A DNA stretch of 64,000 nt from Phycisphaerae bacterium. GTDB lineage: Bacteria > Planctomycetota > Phycisphaerae > FEN-1346 > JAACEH01. The stretch's first letter is position 1; each line of letters begins with the position of its first letter. The stretch spans positions 1-64,000 of the forward strand of contig JAAYDY010000056.1 of assembly GCA_012729015.1 (NCBI GenBank), in the 5' to 3' direction. The position numbers were made by a program, and so were the translations under genes. Under the pieces are notes generated by a model. It did no database searches. It worked only from the letters and a program-made list of their open reading frames with translations, and was not told the origin of the DNA. This document shows positions 16,808 to 26,379 of the stretch, piece by piece.

Positions 16808-18070
16808 TCATTTGCCGCAGCATCGCTTGTACTTGAGCCCCGACCCGCACGGGCACGGATCATTGCGGCCCACGGCCCCGCCGCCCGCGGCCGCAGCACG
16901 CACCTGCCGCGCCGCACGCGCCTGACGTTCGGCCATCGCCTGCCGCTCGCGACGAATCGCCTCGGCCAGCCCGTCCAGTTCGGCCCCGTGCCGGTCCAGG
17001 AACAGCCGATACCCCTCGCACAGGTACGACCGCCGACGGTCCTCGTCCCCCCCCGCGAACGGCGTCTGCCGATCTTTCGGGCACCCGCCGTAGCACAAGG
17101 CCAGGTGCCGACACTGCCTGCATTCCTGCGAGCAGGCCCCCTTGAGCCCGCCGAACCGCTCGCGCCGCACACGCTCGTGAACATCCGCCAGGTCGTCGCT
17201 CATGACGTTGCCCAGCCGCCACTGGGGCTCGAAGAAGAAGTCGCACGGGAACAGGCCGCCGTCGGGCTTCACCAGCAGATACCGCCCGCACCGCTCGTCC
17301 AGCGTACACAGCGTGCCCTGCCCGAGCACCTTCCGCGACAACCAGTGGTCGAACGTGCGGATGCCGATGTCGCGGCGGCCGCTCTCGCGATACGCCTGCC
17401 ACAGGTCGCACAGGAACCGGCCGTACCCGTCGGGCGTCACGCTGAAGTCGGTCGCGCGACCGTCGTCGCCGCGCTCCACGCACGGAATGTATTGCAGATG
17501 CCGCCACCCCTGGGACAGTTGCCAGCGGAAGATTTCAGCCGCACGCTCCTGGTTGCCCCGATGCACCACGGTCAGGATGTTGTACTCGACGCGATGCTCG
17601 TCGAACAGCGCCGCCGCACGCAGCGCGTTGGCCAGGCTGCCGCCGCCCCGGGCGTCCACGCGCTCGGCGTCGTGAATCGCCGACGGCCCGTCGATCGACA
17701 GGCCCACCAGAAACCGGTACTCCGCCAGAAAGGACGCCCACGACGCGTCGATCACCTGCCCGTTCGTCTGAAGCGCGTTGCTGACCACCTGCCCGTCGCC
17801 GCCGTGCCGCTTCTGAAGCTCGACCACCCGGCGGAAGAAGTCCAGCCCCGCCAGCGTCGGCTCGCCGCCCTGCCAGCAGAACACGCTCACCGGCAGCCGC
17901 AACGCCAGGTACTTCCGCACCATCGTCTCCAGCACGTCGTCCGGCATCCGCCCCGGCAACGACCGGTCCGGCTCCAGTCCGTGCGAGTAGAAACAGTACC
18001 GGCAGGCCAGGTTGCACCGCGGCCCGACGGGCTTGATGAGCAGTTGGAACGGTTCGATGGGAACAGCCAT
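16808..18070 (-). CDS. Anaerobic sulfatase maturase (radical SAM, SPASM) with SEC-C tail
   Basis: The 420-residue enzyme converts an active-site Cys or Ser of sulfatases to formylglycine. Its radical SAM motif CNLACRYC places Cys at 19, 23 and 26. Other signatures are FCWQGGEPTLAG, YRFLVGLSIDGP, the SPASM iron-sulfur ligands around CTLDERCGRY and PDGGLFPCDFFFEP, and the CSQECRQC...CYGGCPKD cluster. The C-terminus adds a SEC-C zinc motif (NDPCPCGSGLKYKRCC), common in SecA tails but accessory here. No sulfatase gene lies in the window, so it acts in trans. Promoter geometry predicts a leaderless mRNA. Confidence 0.92.
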   Translation of the reverse strand: MAVPIEPFQLLIKPVGPRCNLACRYCFYSHGLEPDRSLPGRMPDDVLETMVRKYLALRLPVSVFCWQGGEPTLAGLDFFRRVVELQKRHGGDGQVVSNALQTNGQVIDASWASFLAEYRFLVGLSIDGPSAIHDAERVDARGGGSLANALRAAALFDEHRVEYNILTVVHRGNQERAAEIFRWQLSQGWRHLQYIPCVERGDDGRATDFSVTPDGYGRFLCDLWQAYRESGRRDIGIRTFDHWLSRKVLGQGTLCTLDERCGRYLLVKPDGGLFPCDFFFEPQWRLGNVMSDDLADVHERVRRERFGGLKGACSQECRQCRHLALCYGGCPKDRQTPFAGGDEDRRRSYLCEGYRLFLDRHGAELDGLAEAIRRERQAMAERQARAARQVRAAAAGGGAVGRNDPCPCGSGLKYKRCCGK

Positions 18071-18076
18071 GCCGCT

Positions 18077-18105
18077 ATTATAGGCGCCCCGCCGCCGAGG
18101 GTCCA
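18077..18105 (-). promoter_or_regulatory. Promoter placing the maturase transcript start at its ATG
   Basis: On the minus strand TGGACC (18105-18100), a 17-bp spacer and a perfect TATAAT (18082-18077) are followed by 6 nt (AGCGGC) and the ATG at 18070. No ribosome site exists in the gap. Confidence 0.65.
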
Positions 18106-18129
18106 CCGCGCCGCCGTCGCACATAGGCA

Positions 18130-18948
18130 TTAACGCCCCGGCTGCCGGATCAGCCCCCGGGCCACCGTGCAGTGCGGGCACTCGGGGTTGTCGCACAGCA
18201 GCGCCGCCGGGTTGCGGCGAAGCAGCTCCACCGCCACCTCCAGCATCGCCAGGGCCGGAATCGCTCGTGCGCGGCAACTGCCGATCATCGTCTCGCGCTG
18301 GAGGCCGCGATCGCGCAGCAGCGGCTCGATGGCGACGAATCCCGACGAGCACCCCGGCCGCTCGCCGTTGACCATCGGCACCTGCTCCACGCGACCGTCC
18401 TCGGTCCGCATCAGCGCCACGTCGCCCCATTCCTTGCGGTACGGCACCTGGACGTACGGCACTTCGGCCAGCACCTCGGCCAGATGCAACGTGGTGTTGC
18501 TGCCGTGGCCCACGCCCAGTTGCAGAACCACCCCGCCCCACTGCGCCGCACGGTGCAGCGGCGAATCCACCCCGACCGGCCCGCGATGCAGATGATCCGC
18601 CAGAAGCGCCGCCGCCCGGTCGCCCCAGGCCGCGTCGCTGTGCGTCGGATGCAGGCTCCGAAGCACATCCGCCTGCTGCCAGAACACGTTGGGAATCTGT
18701 CCCGTGTACGCGACGCTGCGATGCACGTCGAACGGCTCGGCTCCGGGGCGGCCGATCATGCACAACGTGTGCGTCGGCATCACCACCAGCCCCGACCGCG
18801 TGACCGCCTCCTTCAACGCGGCGATCACCGTCTCGGCGCCGCCGTCCACGCGACCGAAGCTGCGCAGCGAACTGTGAACCACCATGATCGAGCCCGGGCC
18901 AATGCCCAGCCCGTGCAATCCTTCGACAATCATCGCGCGGGTGACCAC
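18130..18948 (-). CDS. AAC(3)-family N-acetyltransferase
   Basis: The 272-residue protein matches the aminoglycoside 3-N-acetyltransferase family in length and motifs: MVVHSSLRSFGRVDGGAETVI near the N-terminus, VVMPTHTL, the RSLHPTHSDAAWG region, and LGVGHGSNTTLHLAE. Most environmental members act on unknown amines rather than drugs, and resistance should not be assumed. A C-terminal CDNPECPHC segment adds Cys residues not typical of the family. The GTG start has AGGAGG 5 nt upstream. The longer open frame upstream only translates repeat modules A and H. Confidence 0.85.
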   Translation of the reverse strand: MVTRAMIVEGLHGLGIGPGSIMVVHSSLRSFGRVDGGAETVIAALKEAVTRSGLVVMPTHTLCMIGRPGAEPFDVHRSVAYTGQIPNVFWQQADVLRSLHPTHSDAAWGDRAAALLADHLHRGPVGVDSPLHRAAQWGGVVLQLGVGHGSNTTLHLAEVLAEVPYVQVPYRKEWGDVALMRTEDGRVEQVPMVNGERPGCSSGFVAIEPLLRDRGLQRETMIGSCRARAIPALAMLEVAVELLRRNPAALLCDNPECPHCTVARGLIRQPGR

Positions 18949-18968
18949 GCCTGCCTCCTGCCGATCCA

Positions 18969-19114
18969 GCACGTAGGTCGGGTCAACGGACCCGACAGAA
19001 TAGTCATCCGCCGCCGGGTGCCATGCCTGCCCCGTCAGGCATGCATATCTGAGCGCATAGGTCGGGCCACCAGGCCGCAGCGCGTAGGTCGGGTCAACAG
19101 ACCCGACAGAGTAG
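18969..19114. repeat. Intergenic repeats: two module A copies around module H
   Basis: Module A copies (GGTCGGGTCAACrGACCCGA) lie at about 18973-18996 and 19084-19107, each followed by CAGArTAGTCA. Between them is module H (19021-19041). Confidence 0.75.
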
Positions 19115-20860
19115 TCACCCCCCGGGCTCGCGGTAACCGCCGGGGTGGACGTCCAGGATATCCAGCTCCACCGATTCGCTGTTGCGGAACCGGTTGATCC
19201 GCGGACGGAAGGCCACGTCGAGCGACTCGGCCCGCGCCACCTGGGTTTCCATCTCCCCACCACGCCACCAGACGGCCCGACGGCTCACGCCGCCCTGGGT
19301 CAGTTGCAGCGACAGGTGCGCTCCGGTCTTGCCCATGCGCTGCGGGGCCGTCGCCGTCGCGCACGCGCGCACCGCGAACGTCGGCCGCGAGTTCCCCTGT
19401 CCGAACGGCGCCAGACGCTGCAACTCGCCCACCGACTCCACGGTCAGCGACGCCAGGGTCGCCTCGGCGTCAATCGCCAGCGACGGCACCAGGTCCGCCG
19501 GCCTCAGCGCCTCGCGGCCATACGTCTCCAGCAACTCCGTCAGGCGCCCCACCTGGTCTGCCTCCAGCCGCAGACCGGCCGCCATCGCGTGGCCGCCGAA
19601 CCGAAGCAGGGCCGCGCTGCAATGCTCCAGCGCCTCGAACAGGCTGAACCCGGGAATCGACCGCCCCGAGCCCTGCCCGCGACCGTTCTCCACGGCAATC
19701 AGGATCGTCGGCCGGTGATACTGCTCCACCAGGCGCGACGCCACGATGCCGATCACGCCGGCGTGCCACTCGGGCGACGCCAGCACAATCGTCCGCCGGT
19801 CGCCGAGGCCGCCCTGCCCGTCGATCATCGCCACGGCCTGCGCGAAGATCTCGCGCTCCACGTCCTGCCGGCGACGGTTCACCTGCTCCAGCTCGGCCGC
19901 AATCTCTGCCGCCTCGTCGGCCGTGGCCGACGTCAGCAGCCGCAGCGCCTTCTCGGCCGACCCCATGCGCCCCGCCGCATTCAGCCGCGGACCGATGATG
20001 AACGCCACGTCGTGCTCCCGGACGCGCTCGTCGCGCAGCCGCGCCGACTCGACAATCGCCTCCAGTCCCGCGTGGTACCGACGATGCGATAGCGCCTTCA
20101 GGCCCATCGACGCCAGCGCCCGATTCTCGCCCACCAGCGGCACCACGTCGGCAATCGTCCCCAGCGCCGCCAGGCTCGTTGCGTCCGTCAGAAACCTCTG
20201 GAACTCCGGCGAGCACGTCGTGCCGTCCGCCAGGGCCAGCCCCACCGCCCAGGCCAGCTTGAACGCGATGCCCACCCCGGCCAGGTCGCGGAACGGGTAC
20301 GTCGAGCCCGGCAGCTTCGGATCCACCACCGCATACGCCTCGGGCACGTGTGTCTCCGGCTCGTGGTGGTCCGTGATGATCAGGTCCACGCCCAGCTCGC
20401 GCGCCAGCAACGCCTCCGCCGGACTCGTCACGCCGCAATCCACCGTCACGATCAGCGTGTGCCCCTCGCCGGCCAGTTGACGGATCGCGTCGCAGTTCAG
20501 GCCGTACCCTTCCTCGATCCGGTGCGGCACATAGACCGTCGGCACGAGGCCGGCCAACGACAGGCACTGGTACAGCACCGACGACGCCGTCAGCCCGTCC
20601 ACGTCGTAGTCGCCGTAGATGGCCACCTTCTCCCCGGCCCGCACCGCGTGCACAATCCGCTCCGCGGCACGCACCAGCCCCGGCATCAGTTCCGGCCGGT
20701 GCAGCGCCTCGTAGCCGCAGTTCAGAAACGCGCGACACGCCTCCGCCGTAGCCAGACCGCGGTTCATCATCACCTGCACCACGAGCGGACCGGCCCCCAC
20801 CTGCCGGCTCAGTGCGGCCACGGTGTCCGACGGCGGATAGAATGTCCAGCGTTTAGGCAT
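19115..20860 (-). CDS. recJ: Single-stranded-DNA-specific exonuclease RecJ
   Basis: The 581-residue 5'-3' exonuclease acts in recombination and mismatch repair. DHH-family motifs are visible: VAIYGDYDVDGLTASS (79-94), LIVTVDCGVTS, IITDHHEPE and FIIGPRLNAAGRMG. The DHHA1 signature FGGHAMAAGL lies nearer the C-terminus. The OB-fold domain ends the protein. The chosen ATG has GAGGT 5 nt upstream; the 23-residue upstream extension is not family-like. Length fits the family (about 560-580). Confidence 0.95.
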   Translation of the reverse strand: MPKRWTFYPPSDTVAALSRQVGAGPLVVQVMMNRGLATAEACRAFLNCGYEALHRPELMPGLVRAAERIVHAVRAGEKVAIYGDYDVDGLTASSVLYQCLSLAGLVPTVYVPHRIEEGYGLNCDAIRQLAGEGHTLIVTVDCGVTSPAEALLARELGVDLIITDHHEPETHVPEAYAVVDPKLPGSTYPFRDLAGVGIAFKLAWAVGLALADGTTCSPEFQRFLTDATSLAALGTIADVVPLVGENRALASMGLKALSHRRYHAGLEAIVESARLRDERVREHDVAFIIGPRLNAAGRMGSAEKALRLLTSATADEAAEIAAELEQVNRRRQDVEREIFAQAVAMIDGQGGLGDRRTIVLASPEWHAGVIGIVASRLVEQYHRPTILIAVENGRGQGSGRSIPGFSLFEALEHCSAALLRFGGHAMAAGLRLEADQVGRLTELLETYGREALRPADLVPSLAIDAEATLASLTVESVGELQRLAPFGQGNSRPTFAVRACATATAPQRMGKTGAHLSLQLTQGGVSRRAVWWRGGEMETQVARAESLDVAFRPRINRFRNSESVELDILDVHPGGYREPGG

Positions 20861-20929
20861 CGACCTCGTACCTGAGATGGGACGGTCCAGCGCGGTGCTG
20901 CACGGCGATGCGACACGGCCCGCAGCCAT

Positions 20930-21017
20930 GGCCGCTCGACGAACCCCGTAGGTCGGGTCAACAGACCCGACGAGCCCGAAGCCCGCAGGGTGGGTCCCCC
21001 GGACCCACGCGGACGCC
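20930..21017. repeat. Intergenic repeats (modules A and B)
   Basis: Module A (about 20950-20972) and module B (about 20985-21011) separate recJ from purQ. Confidence 0.7.
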
Positions 21018-21803
21018 TCACGCGAAAAACTCGACCGCCCGCGTGAACACGCGCAGGCCGTCGCCCTCGTCCTTCGCGCCCAGCCGAGTCCATTGCGGAT
21101 GCTGGTAACCCGACAGGTGCCGCTCCGGGTGCGGCATCAGGCCGAACACGTGGCCCGTCGCGTCGGTCATGCCCGCGATGTCGCCGAGCGACCCGTTCGG
21201 GTTGCCCGGATAGCCGGGGGCGTCCTCGCCGTCGGGCCCGACGTACCGCAGCGCCACGCGGCCGAGACGCTCCAGCGCCTCCCGGTGCGCCTTGTCGCGA
21301 GGAATCACTTTGCCTTCTCCGTGAGCCACCGGCAGATACAGCAGCTCCCCCTTGCGGAGGAACACGCAGTGGTCCGTGTCGACGCGCAGGTGAACCCAGC
21401 GGTCCTCGAACTTCCCCGAATCGTTGTACGTCACCGTGGTGGTCTGCGCCATGGGCGACTCGCCCTCGGCCACCGGACCCGGCAGCAGCCCCGTCTTGAC
21501 CAGCACCTGGAACCCGTTGCAGATGCCGATGACCAGCTTGCCGCCGCCGATGAACGCCGCCAACCGATCGCGCAGGTGAACCACCAGTTGCGACGCCAGC
21601 ACGCGGCCCGCCCCCAGGTCGTCTCCGTAGCTGAACCCGCCCGGCAGACACAGAATCTGGTACCCGTCGAGCAATTGCGGCTCGGCGATCAGCCGATTGA
21701 CGTGAACGCGCTCGGCCACGGCCCCGGCCTTGCCGAACGCATACTCCGATTCCCGATCGCAATTCGTCCCGGCGGTGCGAAGCACTAATGCTTTAGGAGG
21801 CAT
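21018..21803 (-). CDS. purQ: Phosphoribosylformylglycinamidine synthase glutaminase subunit PurQ
   Basis: The 261-residue class I glutamine amidotransferase supplies ammonia to PurL in the fourth step of IMP synthesis. The nucleophile Cys95 lies in IGICNGFQV, and the His/Glu pair in MPHPERH near 228. The N-terminal GTNCDRE is family-typical. It lies 30 bp downstream of purL on the same strand with AGGAAA as ribosome site. Confidence 0.97.
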   Translation of the reverse strand: MPPKALVLRTAGTNCDRESEYAFGKAGAVAERVHVNRLIAEPQLLDGYQILCLPGGFSYGDDLGAGRVLASQLVVHLRDRLAAFIGGGKLVIGICNGFQVLVKTGLLPGPVAEGESPMAQTTTVTYNDSGKFEDRWVHLRVDTDHCVFLRKGELLYLPVAHGEGKVIPRDKAHREALERLGRVALRYVGPDGEDAPGYPGNPNGSLGDIAGMTDATGHVFGLMPHPERHLSGYQHPQWTRLGAKDEGDGLRVFTRAVEFFA

Positions 21804-21833
21804 GAACTCTGTTTCCTGTCTGTACTGACCTGT

Positions 21834-24716
21834 CTACCAATCCAGCGGACGCAGCCACGACTCGCGCAGCGCGTCGATCGACTCGTCGATCACCGCCTCG
21901 CCCTTCAGGCCGATCACCTTCAGGCGACCGGTGTCGTTCACCGTGCCGATCTGCGACCGCACGACGCCGTAGAGCGTCTTCTCGAACTCCGACGACTTCA
22001 GCCGATCCACCTCCACCAGGAACCGCGTCGTCGATTCACTGAACAGGATCTGCTCGTCGCGCGTCACGTCGCCGTCGCGCTGCACCTTCGACAACACGAT
22101 CTCCGCCCCGAGACGCCCCGCCAGCGCCATCTCGGCCGCCGCCACCGCCAGCCCGCCTTCCGACAGGTCGTGGCACGACCGCACCAGGCCGCCCCGGATC
22201 GCCGCGTGCATCGCCGCAAACACCTTCGGCGCCGTCGCCAGATCCGGCAGCGGCGCGCGGCGGCCGATCTTCCCCTTCTGGGCCCAGTAATGCGACCCGC
22301 CCAACTCGTCCTTCGTCACGCCCACCAGGTACAGCACGCTCCCGTCGCGCTTCAGGTCGCTCGTCGCCGTGCAACGAACGTCCGGCACGATCGCCATCGC
22401 CGAAACCAGCAGCGTCCCCGGAATCGCAATCGTCCCGCCGGCCGTCTGGTACTCGTTGTTCAGGCTGTCCTTGCCCGAGACGAACGGCGTGCCGTACGCC
22501 TTCGCCACGTCATAGCACGCCTTGGCCGCCCGCACCAGCCCGCCCAGGCGATCCGGCTTCTCGCAGTTGCCCCAGCAGAAGTTGTCCAGGATGCACGTCT
22601 GCGACGGGTCGCCGCCCACGGCCACCACGTTCCGCAACGCCTCGTCGATCCCGGCCGCCGCCATCGCGTACGGGTCGATGTCCGAGTACTTCGGATTCAT
22701 CCCGTTGCCCACGGCCAGCCCGCGCGTCGAGCCGTATACCGGCGCGATCACCGCCGCATCGCCCGGACCGTCTTCGCCCGGCCCCACCAGCGGCTTGATC
22801 ACGCTCGTCCCCTGCACCTCGTGGTCGTACTGCCGGATGATCCAGTGTTTCGAGCAGACGTTCCACGACTTCAGGATCGCGTGCAGGTCTTTGCCGAAAT
22901 TCTTCTTCCTCGACGCGCGCGGCTCGTCGTGGCTCGGCGCCGTCCACGTCGCCGTCCGACGCTGCCGCGGCACCCCGTTGTGCAGGAACCCCATGTCCAG
23001 CTCGCCCACCTTCTGGCCGCCGTAGAACAGCTCCAGCCGCCGCGTGTCGGTGAACTCGCCGATGACCGTCGCCTCCACGTCCTCCGAGGCGAACAGCGCC
23101 ATGATCTCGTCGAGACGCTCCGGCGGCACGCTGATCGTCATCCGCTCCTGGGCCTCGCTGATCCAGATTTCCGTGTAGCTCAGCCCCGCGTATTTCAGCG
23201 GCACGCGGTCCAGGTGAACCCGCGCTCCCAGCTCCGCGCCCATCTCGCCGACCGACGACGACAGCCCCCCCGCCCCGCAGTCGGTGATCGCCGAGTAGAG
23301 CCCACGGTCGCGCGCCTGGAGCAGCGCGTCGAGCATCCGCTTCTGCGTGATCGCGTCGCCGATCTGCACCGCGTGCGAGAACTCCGTGTCGCTCGTCTCC
23401 GTCAACTCCGCCGAGCTGAACGTCGCCCCGTGAATGCCGTCGCGGCCCGTGCGGCCGCCCACCACCACCGCCAGGTCGCCCGTCCGCGTCTGCTTGAACG
23501 ACTTGTCCTTCGGCATGATCCCCACCACGCCGCAGTAGACCAGCGGGTTGCCCAGGTACCGCTCGTCGAAGTACACCGACCCGTTCGCCGTCGGAATGCC
23601 CATCCGGTTCCCGTAGTCGCGCACCCCGCTCACCACGCCGCGCATCACACGCTTCGGGTGCAGCGCGCCCTGGGGCAACGTCTCCGGATCCGTGTCCGGC
23701 GGCGCAAAGCAGAACACGTCCGTGTTCAGAATCGGACGCGCCCCCAGACCCGTTCCCATCGGGTCGCGGATGCAGCCGCCGATGCCCGTCGCCGCGCCGC
23801 CGTAAGGCTCGATCGCCGACGGGTGGTTGTGCGTCTCCACCTTGAAGCACACGTTGTGCTCGTCGTCGAAACGAACCACGCCCGCGTTGTCCTCGAACAC
23901 CGACACGCACCACGGCCGGGCCAGCTCGCGCGTCGCTCGCGCGATCGTCGACTTCAGCAGGTTGTCGATCGTCTCCGTCCCGTTGTACTCGATGACCCCC
24001 TTCATCGTCTTGTGAACGCAGTGCTCCGACCACGTCTGTGCGAGAGTTTCCAGCTCGATGTCGCTCGGCTCGCGACCCAGGCCCCGGTAGTGGTCCCGGA
24101 TGGCCTGCATCTCCGCCAACGACAGAAACAGGTGACTCTGCCGCGACAGCCGCTCCAACTCCCCGTCCGACAGCTCGCGGATCGGCACCTGGCGCTGCTG
24201 GAACACGTACGGCCGGCCCTCGCGGAACTCGAACGGCTTGCCGTCGGCCACCACGTCCTCGATGCAGTCGTTCGCCAACACGCGCCAGGCCAGCCTCTCC
24301 AGCGCCCCCTCGTCCGGCGAGCCCTCGACGTAGTACCGCGTCCCCGTGTGCGCCGCCTCGATCGCCAGGCCCAGATCCTTCACCGCCGACACCAGCGACC
24401 CGGCCACCGGATCCATCACCCCGGCCTTCCGCGTCACCAGCATCGCCTTGCGGCCGGCCACGTGCTCGGGGGCCTCGCCCGACCACGCCCCGCCGTCGGC
24501 CCGCAGGCGGAACATCTCCGACACCGGGTCGGCCATCAGCGCCCGCGCCGCCCGCGCCGCCTCGGCCGCCGTCATGGCCGACTTCAGATAGTACACGCGC
24601 GACGACGCCACATCCCGGATGCCCTTCAGATGAAGATCGGCCGCCTGCGACACGGCCGCACGACCCACGGCGTCCTGCAACGGCGGACGCGGAAACACTT
24701 CAATCTCGTAGACCAA
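21834..24716 (-). CDS. purL: Phosphoribosylformylglycinamidine synthase PurL with N-terminal PurS-like tandem
   Basis: About 960 residues; the ATP-dependent synthase converting FGAR and glutamine to FGAM. Core motifs include TLAQTWSEHCVHKTMKG and ETHNHPSAIEPYGGAATG. Unlike stand-alone PurL (about 740), the N-terminus adds two PurS-like segments, YEIEVFPRPPLQDAVG (near 4) and GVMDPVAGSLVSAVKDLGL (near 100). This matches the PurS-dimer-like domain of large PurL, yet the glutaminase remains separate as purQ. The start is uncertain: a TTG at 24716 with GGGAG upstream is preferred, because no ATG fits and the upstream frame runs into repeats. The promoter is at 24780-24808. Confidence 0.93.
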   Translation of the reverse strand: MVYEIEVFPRPPLQDAVGRAAVSQAADLHLKGIRDVASSRVYYLKSAMTAAEAARAARALMADPVSEMFRLRADGGAWSGEAPEHVAGRKAMLVTRKAGVMDPVAGSLVSAVKDLGLAIEAAHTGTRYYVEGSPDEGALERLAWRVLANDCIEDVVADGKPFEFREGRPYVFQQRQVPIRELSDGELERLSRQSHLFLSLAEMQAIRDHYRGLGREPSDIELETLAQTWSEHCVHKTMKGVIEYNGTETIDNLLKSTIARATRELARPWCVSVFEDNAGVVRFDDEHNVCFKVETHNHPSAIEPYGGAATGIGGCIRDPMGTGLGARPILNTDVFCFAPPDTDPETLPQGALHPKRVMRGVVSGVRDYGNRMGIPTANGSVYFDERYLGNPLVYCGVVGIMPKDKSFKQTRTGDLAVVVGGRTGRDGIHGATFSSAELTETSDTEFSHAVQIGDAITQKRMLDALLQARDRGLYSAITDCGAGGLSSSVGEMGAELGARVHLDRVPLKYAGLSYTEIWISEAQERMTISVPPERLDEIMALFASEDVEATVIGEFTDTRRLELFYGGQKVGELDMGFLHNGVPRQRRTATWTAPSHDEPRASRKKNFGKDLHAILKSWNVCSKHWIIRQYDHEVQGTSVIKPLVGPGEDGPGDAAVIAPVYGSTRGLAVGNGMNPKYSDIDPYAMAAAGIDEALRNVVAVGGDPSQTCILDNFCWGNCEKPDRLGGLVRAAKACYDVAKAYGTPFVSGKDSLNNEYQTAGGTIAIPGTLLVSAMAIVPDVRCTATSDLKRDGSVLYLVGVTKDELGGSHYWAQKGKIGRRAPLPDLATAPKVFAAMHAAIRGGLVRSCHDLSEGGLAVAAAEMALAGRLGAEIVLSKVQRDGDVTRDEQILFSESTTRFLVEVDRLKSSEFEKTLYGVVRSQIGTVNDTGRLKVIGLKGEAVIDESIDALRESWLRPLDW

Positions 24717-24779
24717 CGGCGGGTTCTCCCATAGAAACCACTCCGCCGGACCCCAGGCCCGGCGCCTTCGCAAGCCGGG

Positions 24780-24808
24780 ATTATCACGGGAATCGCCTTC
24801 CGCTTCAA
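24780..24808 (-). promoter_or_regulatory. Sigma-70-type promoter of purL-purQ
   Basis: On the minus strand TTGAAG (24808-24803), a 17-bp spacer and GATAAT (24785-24780) precede the proposed TTG start by about 60 nt. An in-frame TTG also lies 6 nt after the -10 box. Confidence 0.55.
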
Positions 24809-25335
24809 GGGCAAAGCCGAATCCCGCCAACGTCAGGGACCAGGTGCAGAGGGTGGCATGGCCACGCTCGCGTGGCCATGATCTGCCGCAACCGATGCGT
24901 GCGAAGCACGCCCAGCCAAACGCGTAGGGTGGGTCCCCCGGACCCACGCGCGCTTTCTCAGCCCGTAGGGTGGCTGCTTGACGCAGTCCCCGAGCACCGT
25001 CGAGGGGCCGTCAGGTTCCGAGCCTGTCGAGGAGCAGCCACGCGTCCCCCGCCGACCCGCCGCGTGCGAAGCACGCCCCTTTCACCCCTCGCCCTGCTTG
25101 CAGGGAGAGGTGCCCCGAGCTTCAGCGAGGGGCGGTGAGGGTCGAGCAACAGAAACCCCTCCCGCCGCGCTCTCAGTGCAGCCCTGCGGGCAACCCTCCC
25201 CCGCCAATCGGCCGGCGACATCTCCCCCCGAAATTCGGAAGAACCCGAAATAAGCCCCCATGCACGGCCGTTGAAAGGTGCATGCTGCGCGCAGCGCAAG
25301 CGGTGTGTGTCGGGCACCTTGGGGAGAACGTCGAA
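24809..25335. repeat. Long intergenic repeat cluster (modules F, B, C, D)
   Basis: A perfect palindrome with arms CATGGCCACG and CGTGGCCATG (24857-24880) is followed by module B (about 24925-24951), module C (about 24967-25042) and module D (about 25085-25146). The rest, to the ATG at 25336, shows no recognised feature. Together they fill the gap between purL and a divergent secreted-protein gene. Confidence 0.75.
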
Positions 25336-26379
25336 ATGAGCTTCCTGCGAACACTGACCCTGACCACTGCCGCCTGGGCTGCACTGATGCTGCTTCCCGC
25401 CGGGACGTCGCCCTGGAACGATCCCGTCGGCGTCGCCGCCGCTCGGGGCGACGACCAGACCACCGACCCCGCAACCTCCCCCGCAGCGCAACCCAGGAAG
25501 AAGATCGACGACAGCCCCGGCGAACTCTTCCCCGGCGTCAAAGGCATCAGCGGCGCGGAACTCGCACGGCGGATTGCCGAGTCCGAGAAACGCAAGAACA
25601 CGCCCAAGCCCTCTGCCCCTGCCGCCCCGACTGCGCCCGCGCCGACGCCCCCGGCCACCTCCGTGCCACCAACGCCCGACACCCCGACGCCGTCACCGGC
25701 CCCCGCTGAGCCCGCCTCGGCCCCGACACCGGCCACCGCGGCTGCCCCCACGGCCCCCGAGGCCACCAACCCGACCCCGGCGCCCCCGGCCCAGCAGCCG
25801 CCCGAGCTGTCCTACGCCGCGCGAACCTTCCTCAAACAGTCCCAGGAACGCACGGACCGCATCGACGCGCTGATGCAGAAGGCCCGCAACTACCGCAGCC
25901 AGGCCGAGGCGGCCGCCGCGGCCGTCGGCAACGAGACCAAGATCCAGTACTACCTCCGCAACAAACCCGACACCGCCCTTACCGAGGTCCGCGACTACGC
26001 CAGCACCCTCATGGCCGCCGTTTCCGTCTACCGCTCCCTTTACGAGATGACGCGCGACGCGCTGACGTTCGCTGTCGACAAACGACCCGCCGACGACCTG
26101 GGCCGCGACGGATCGGCCGCCACCGACGCCAACGTCGCTCGACTCCAGAACAACCGACGCGAATGCCTCGTTGCCTCCGCCGAACTCTTCACGCGCCTGC
26201 GACGATTCGATGCCGCCGAGAAAATCTACGCCGTCCTCCTCGACAGTTACCCCAACCACGCCGACGTGCGGCTGTCGTACGACGCCATGTGCCGCACACG
26301 AGACATGCCCGAAATGTGGGGCCCCTTCTGGGAGAACGGCCCCGGCGGCGGTCGAGGCGGACGCGGCGGCGGACACTGA
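25336..26379 (+). CDS. Secreted protein with Pro/Ala-rich linker and TPR-like C-terminus
   Basis: The 347-residue protein has an N-terminal signal (MSFLRTLTLTTAAWAALMLLPAG). A Pro/Ala/Thr-rich linker covers about residues 90-150. A helical region follows, with a TPR-like pair near the C-terminus (ASAELFTRLRRFDAAEKIYA, LLDSYPNHADVRLSY). It ends in a Gly-rich GGRGGRGGGH. Function is unknown; localisation is probably periplasmic. GGGGAG precedes the ATG by 9 nt. The gene is followed by a B12 radical SAM gene 150 bp downstream. Confidence 0.65.
   Translation: MSFLRTLTLTTAAWAALMLLPAGTSPWNDPVGVAAARGDDQTTDPATSPAAQPRKKIDDSPGELFPGVKGISGAELARRIAESEKRKNTPKPSAPAAPTAPAPTPPATSVPPTPDTPTPSPAPAEPASAPTPATAAAPTAPEATNPTPAPPAQQPPELSYAARTFLKQSQERTDRIDALMQKARNYRSQAEAAAAAVGNETKIQYYLRNKPDTALTEVRDYASTLMAAVSVYRSLYEMTRDALTFAVDKRPADDLGRDGSAATDANVARLQNNRRECLVASAELFTRLRRFDAAEKIYAVLLDSYPNHADVRLSYDAMCRTRDMPEMWGPFWENGPGGGRGGRGGGH

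Noticed and set aside
18130-18948. Calling the AAC(3)-family gene an antibiotic-resistance determinant
   Set aside because: The family is broad in environmental bacteria and there is no mobile-element or resistance-cluster context.
18949-19263. N-terminal extension of the AAC(3)-like protein
   Set aside because: It translates repeat modules A and H, and the GTG at 18948 has AGGAGG at the right distance.
22170-24734. Open frame of 854 codons antisense to purL
   Set aside because: Arg/His-rich without any motif, while purL on the other strand is unambiguous.
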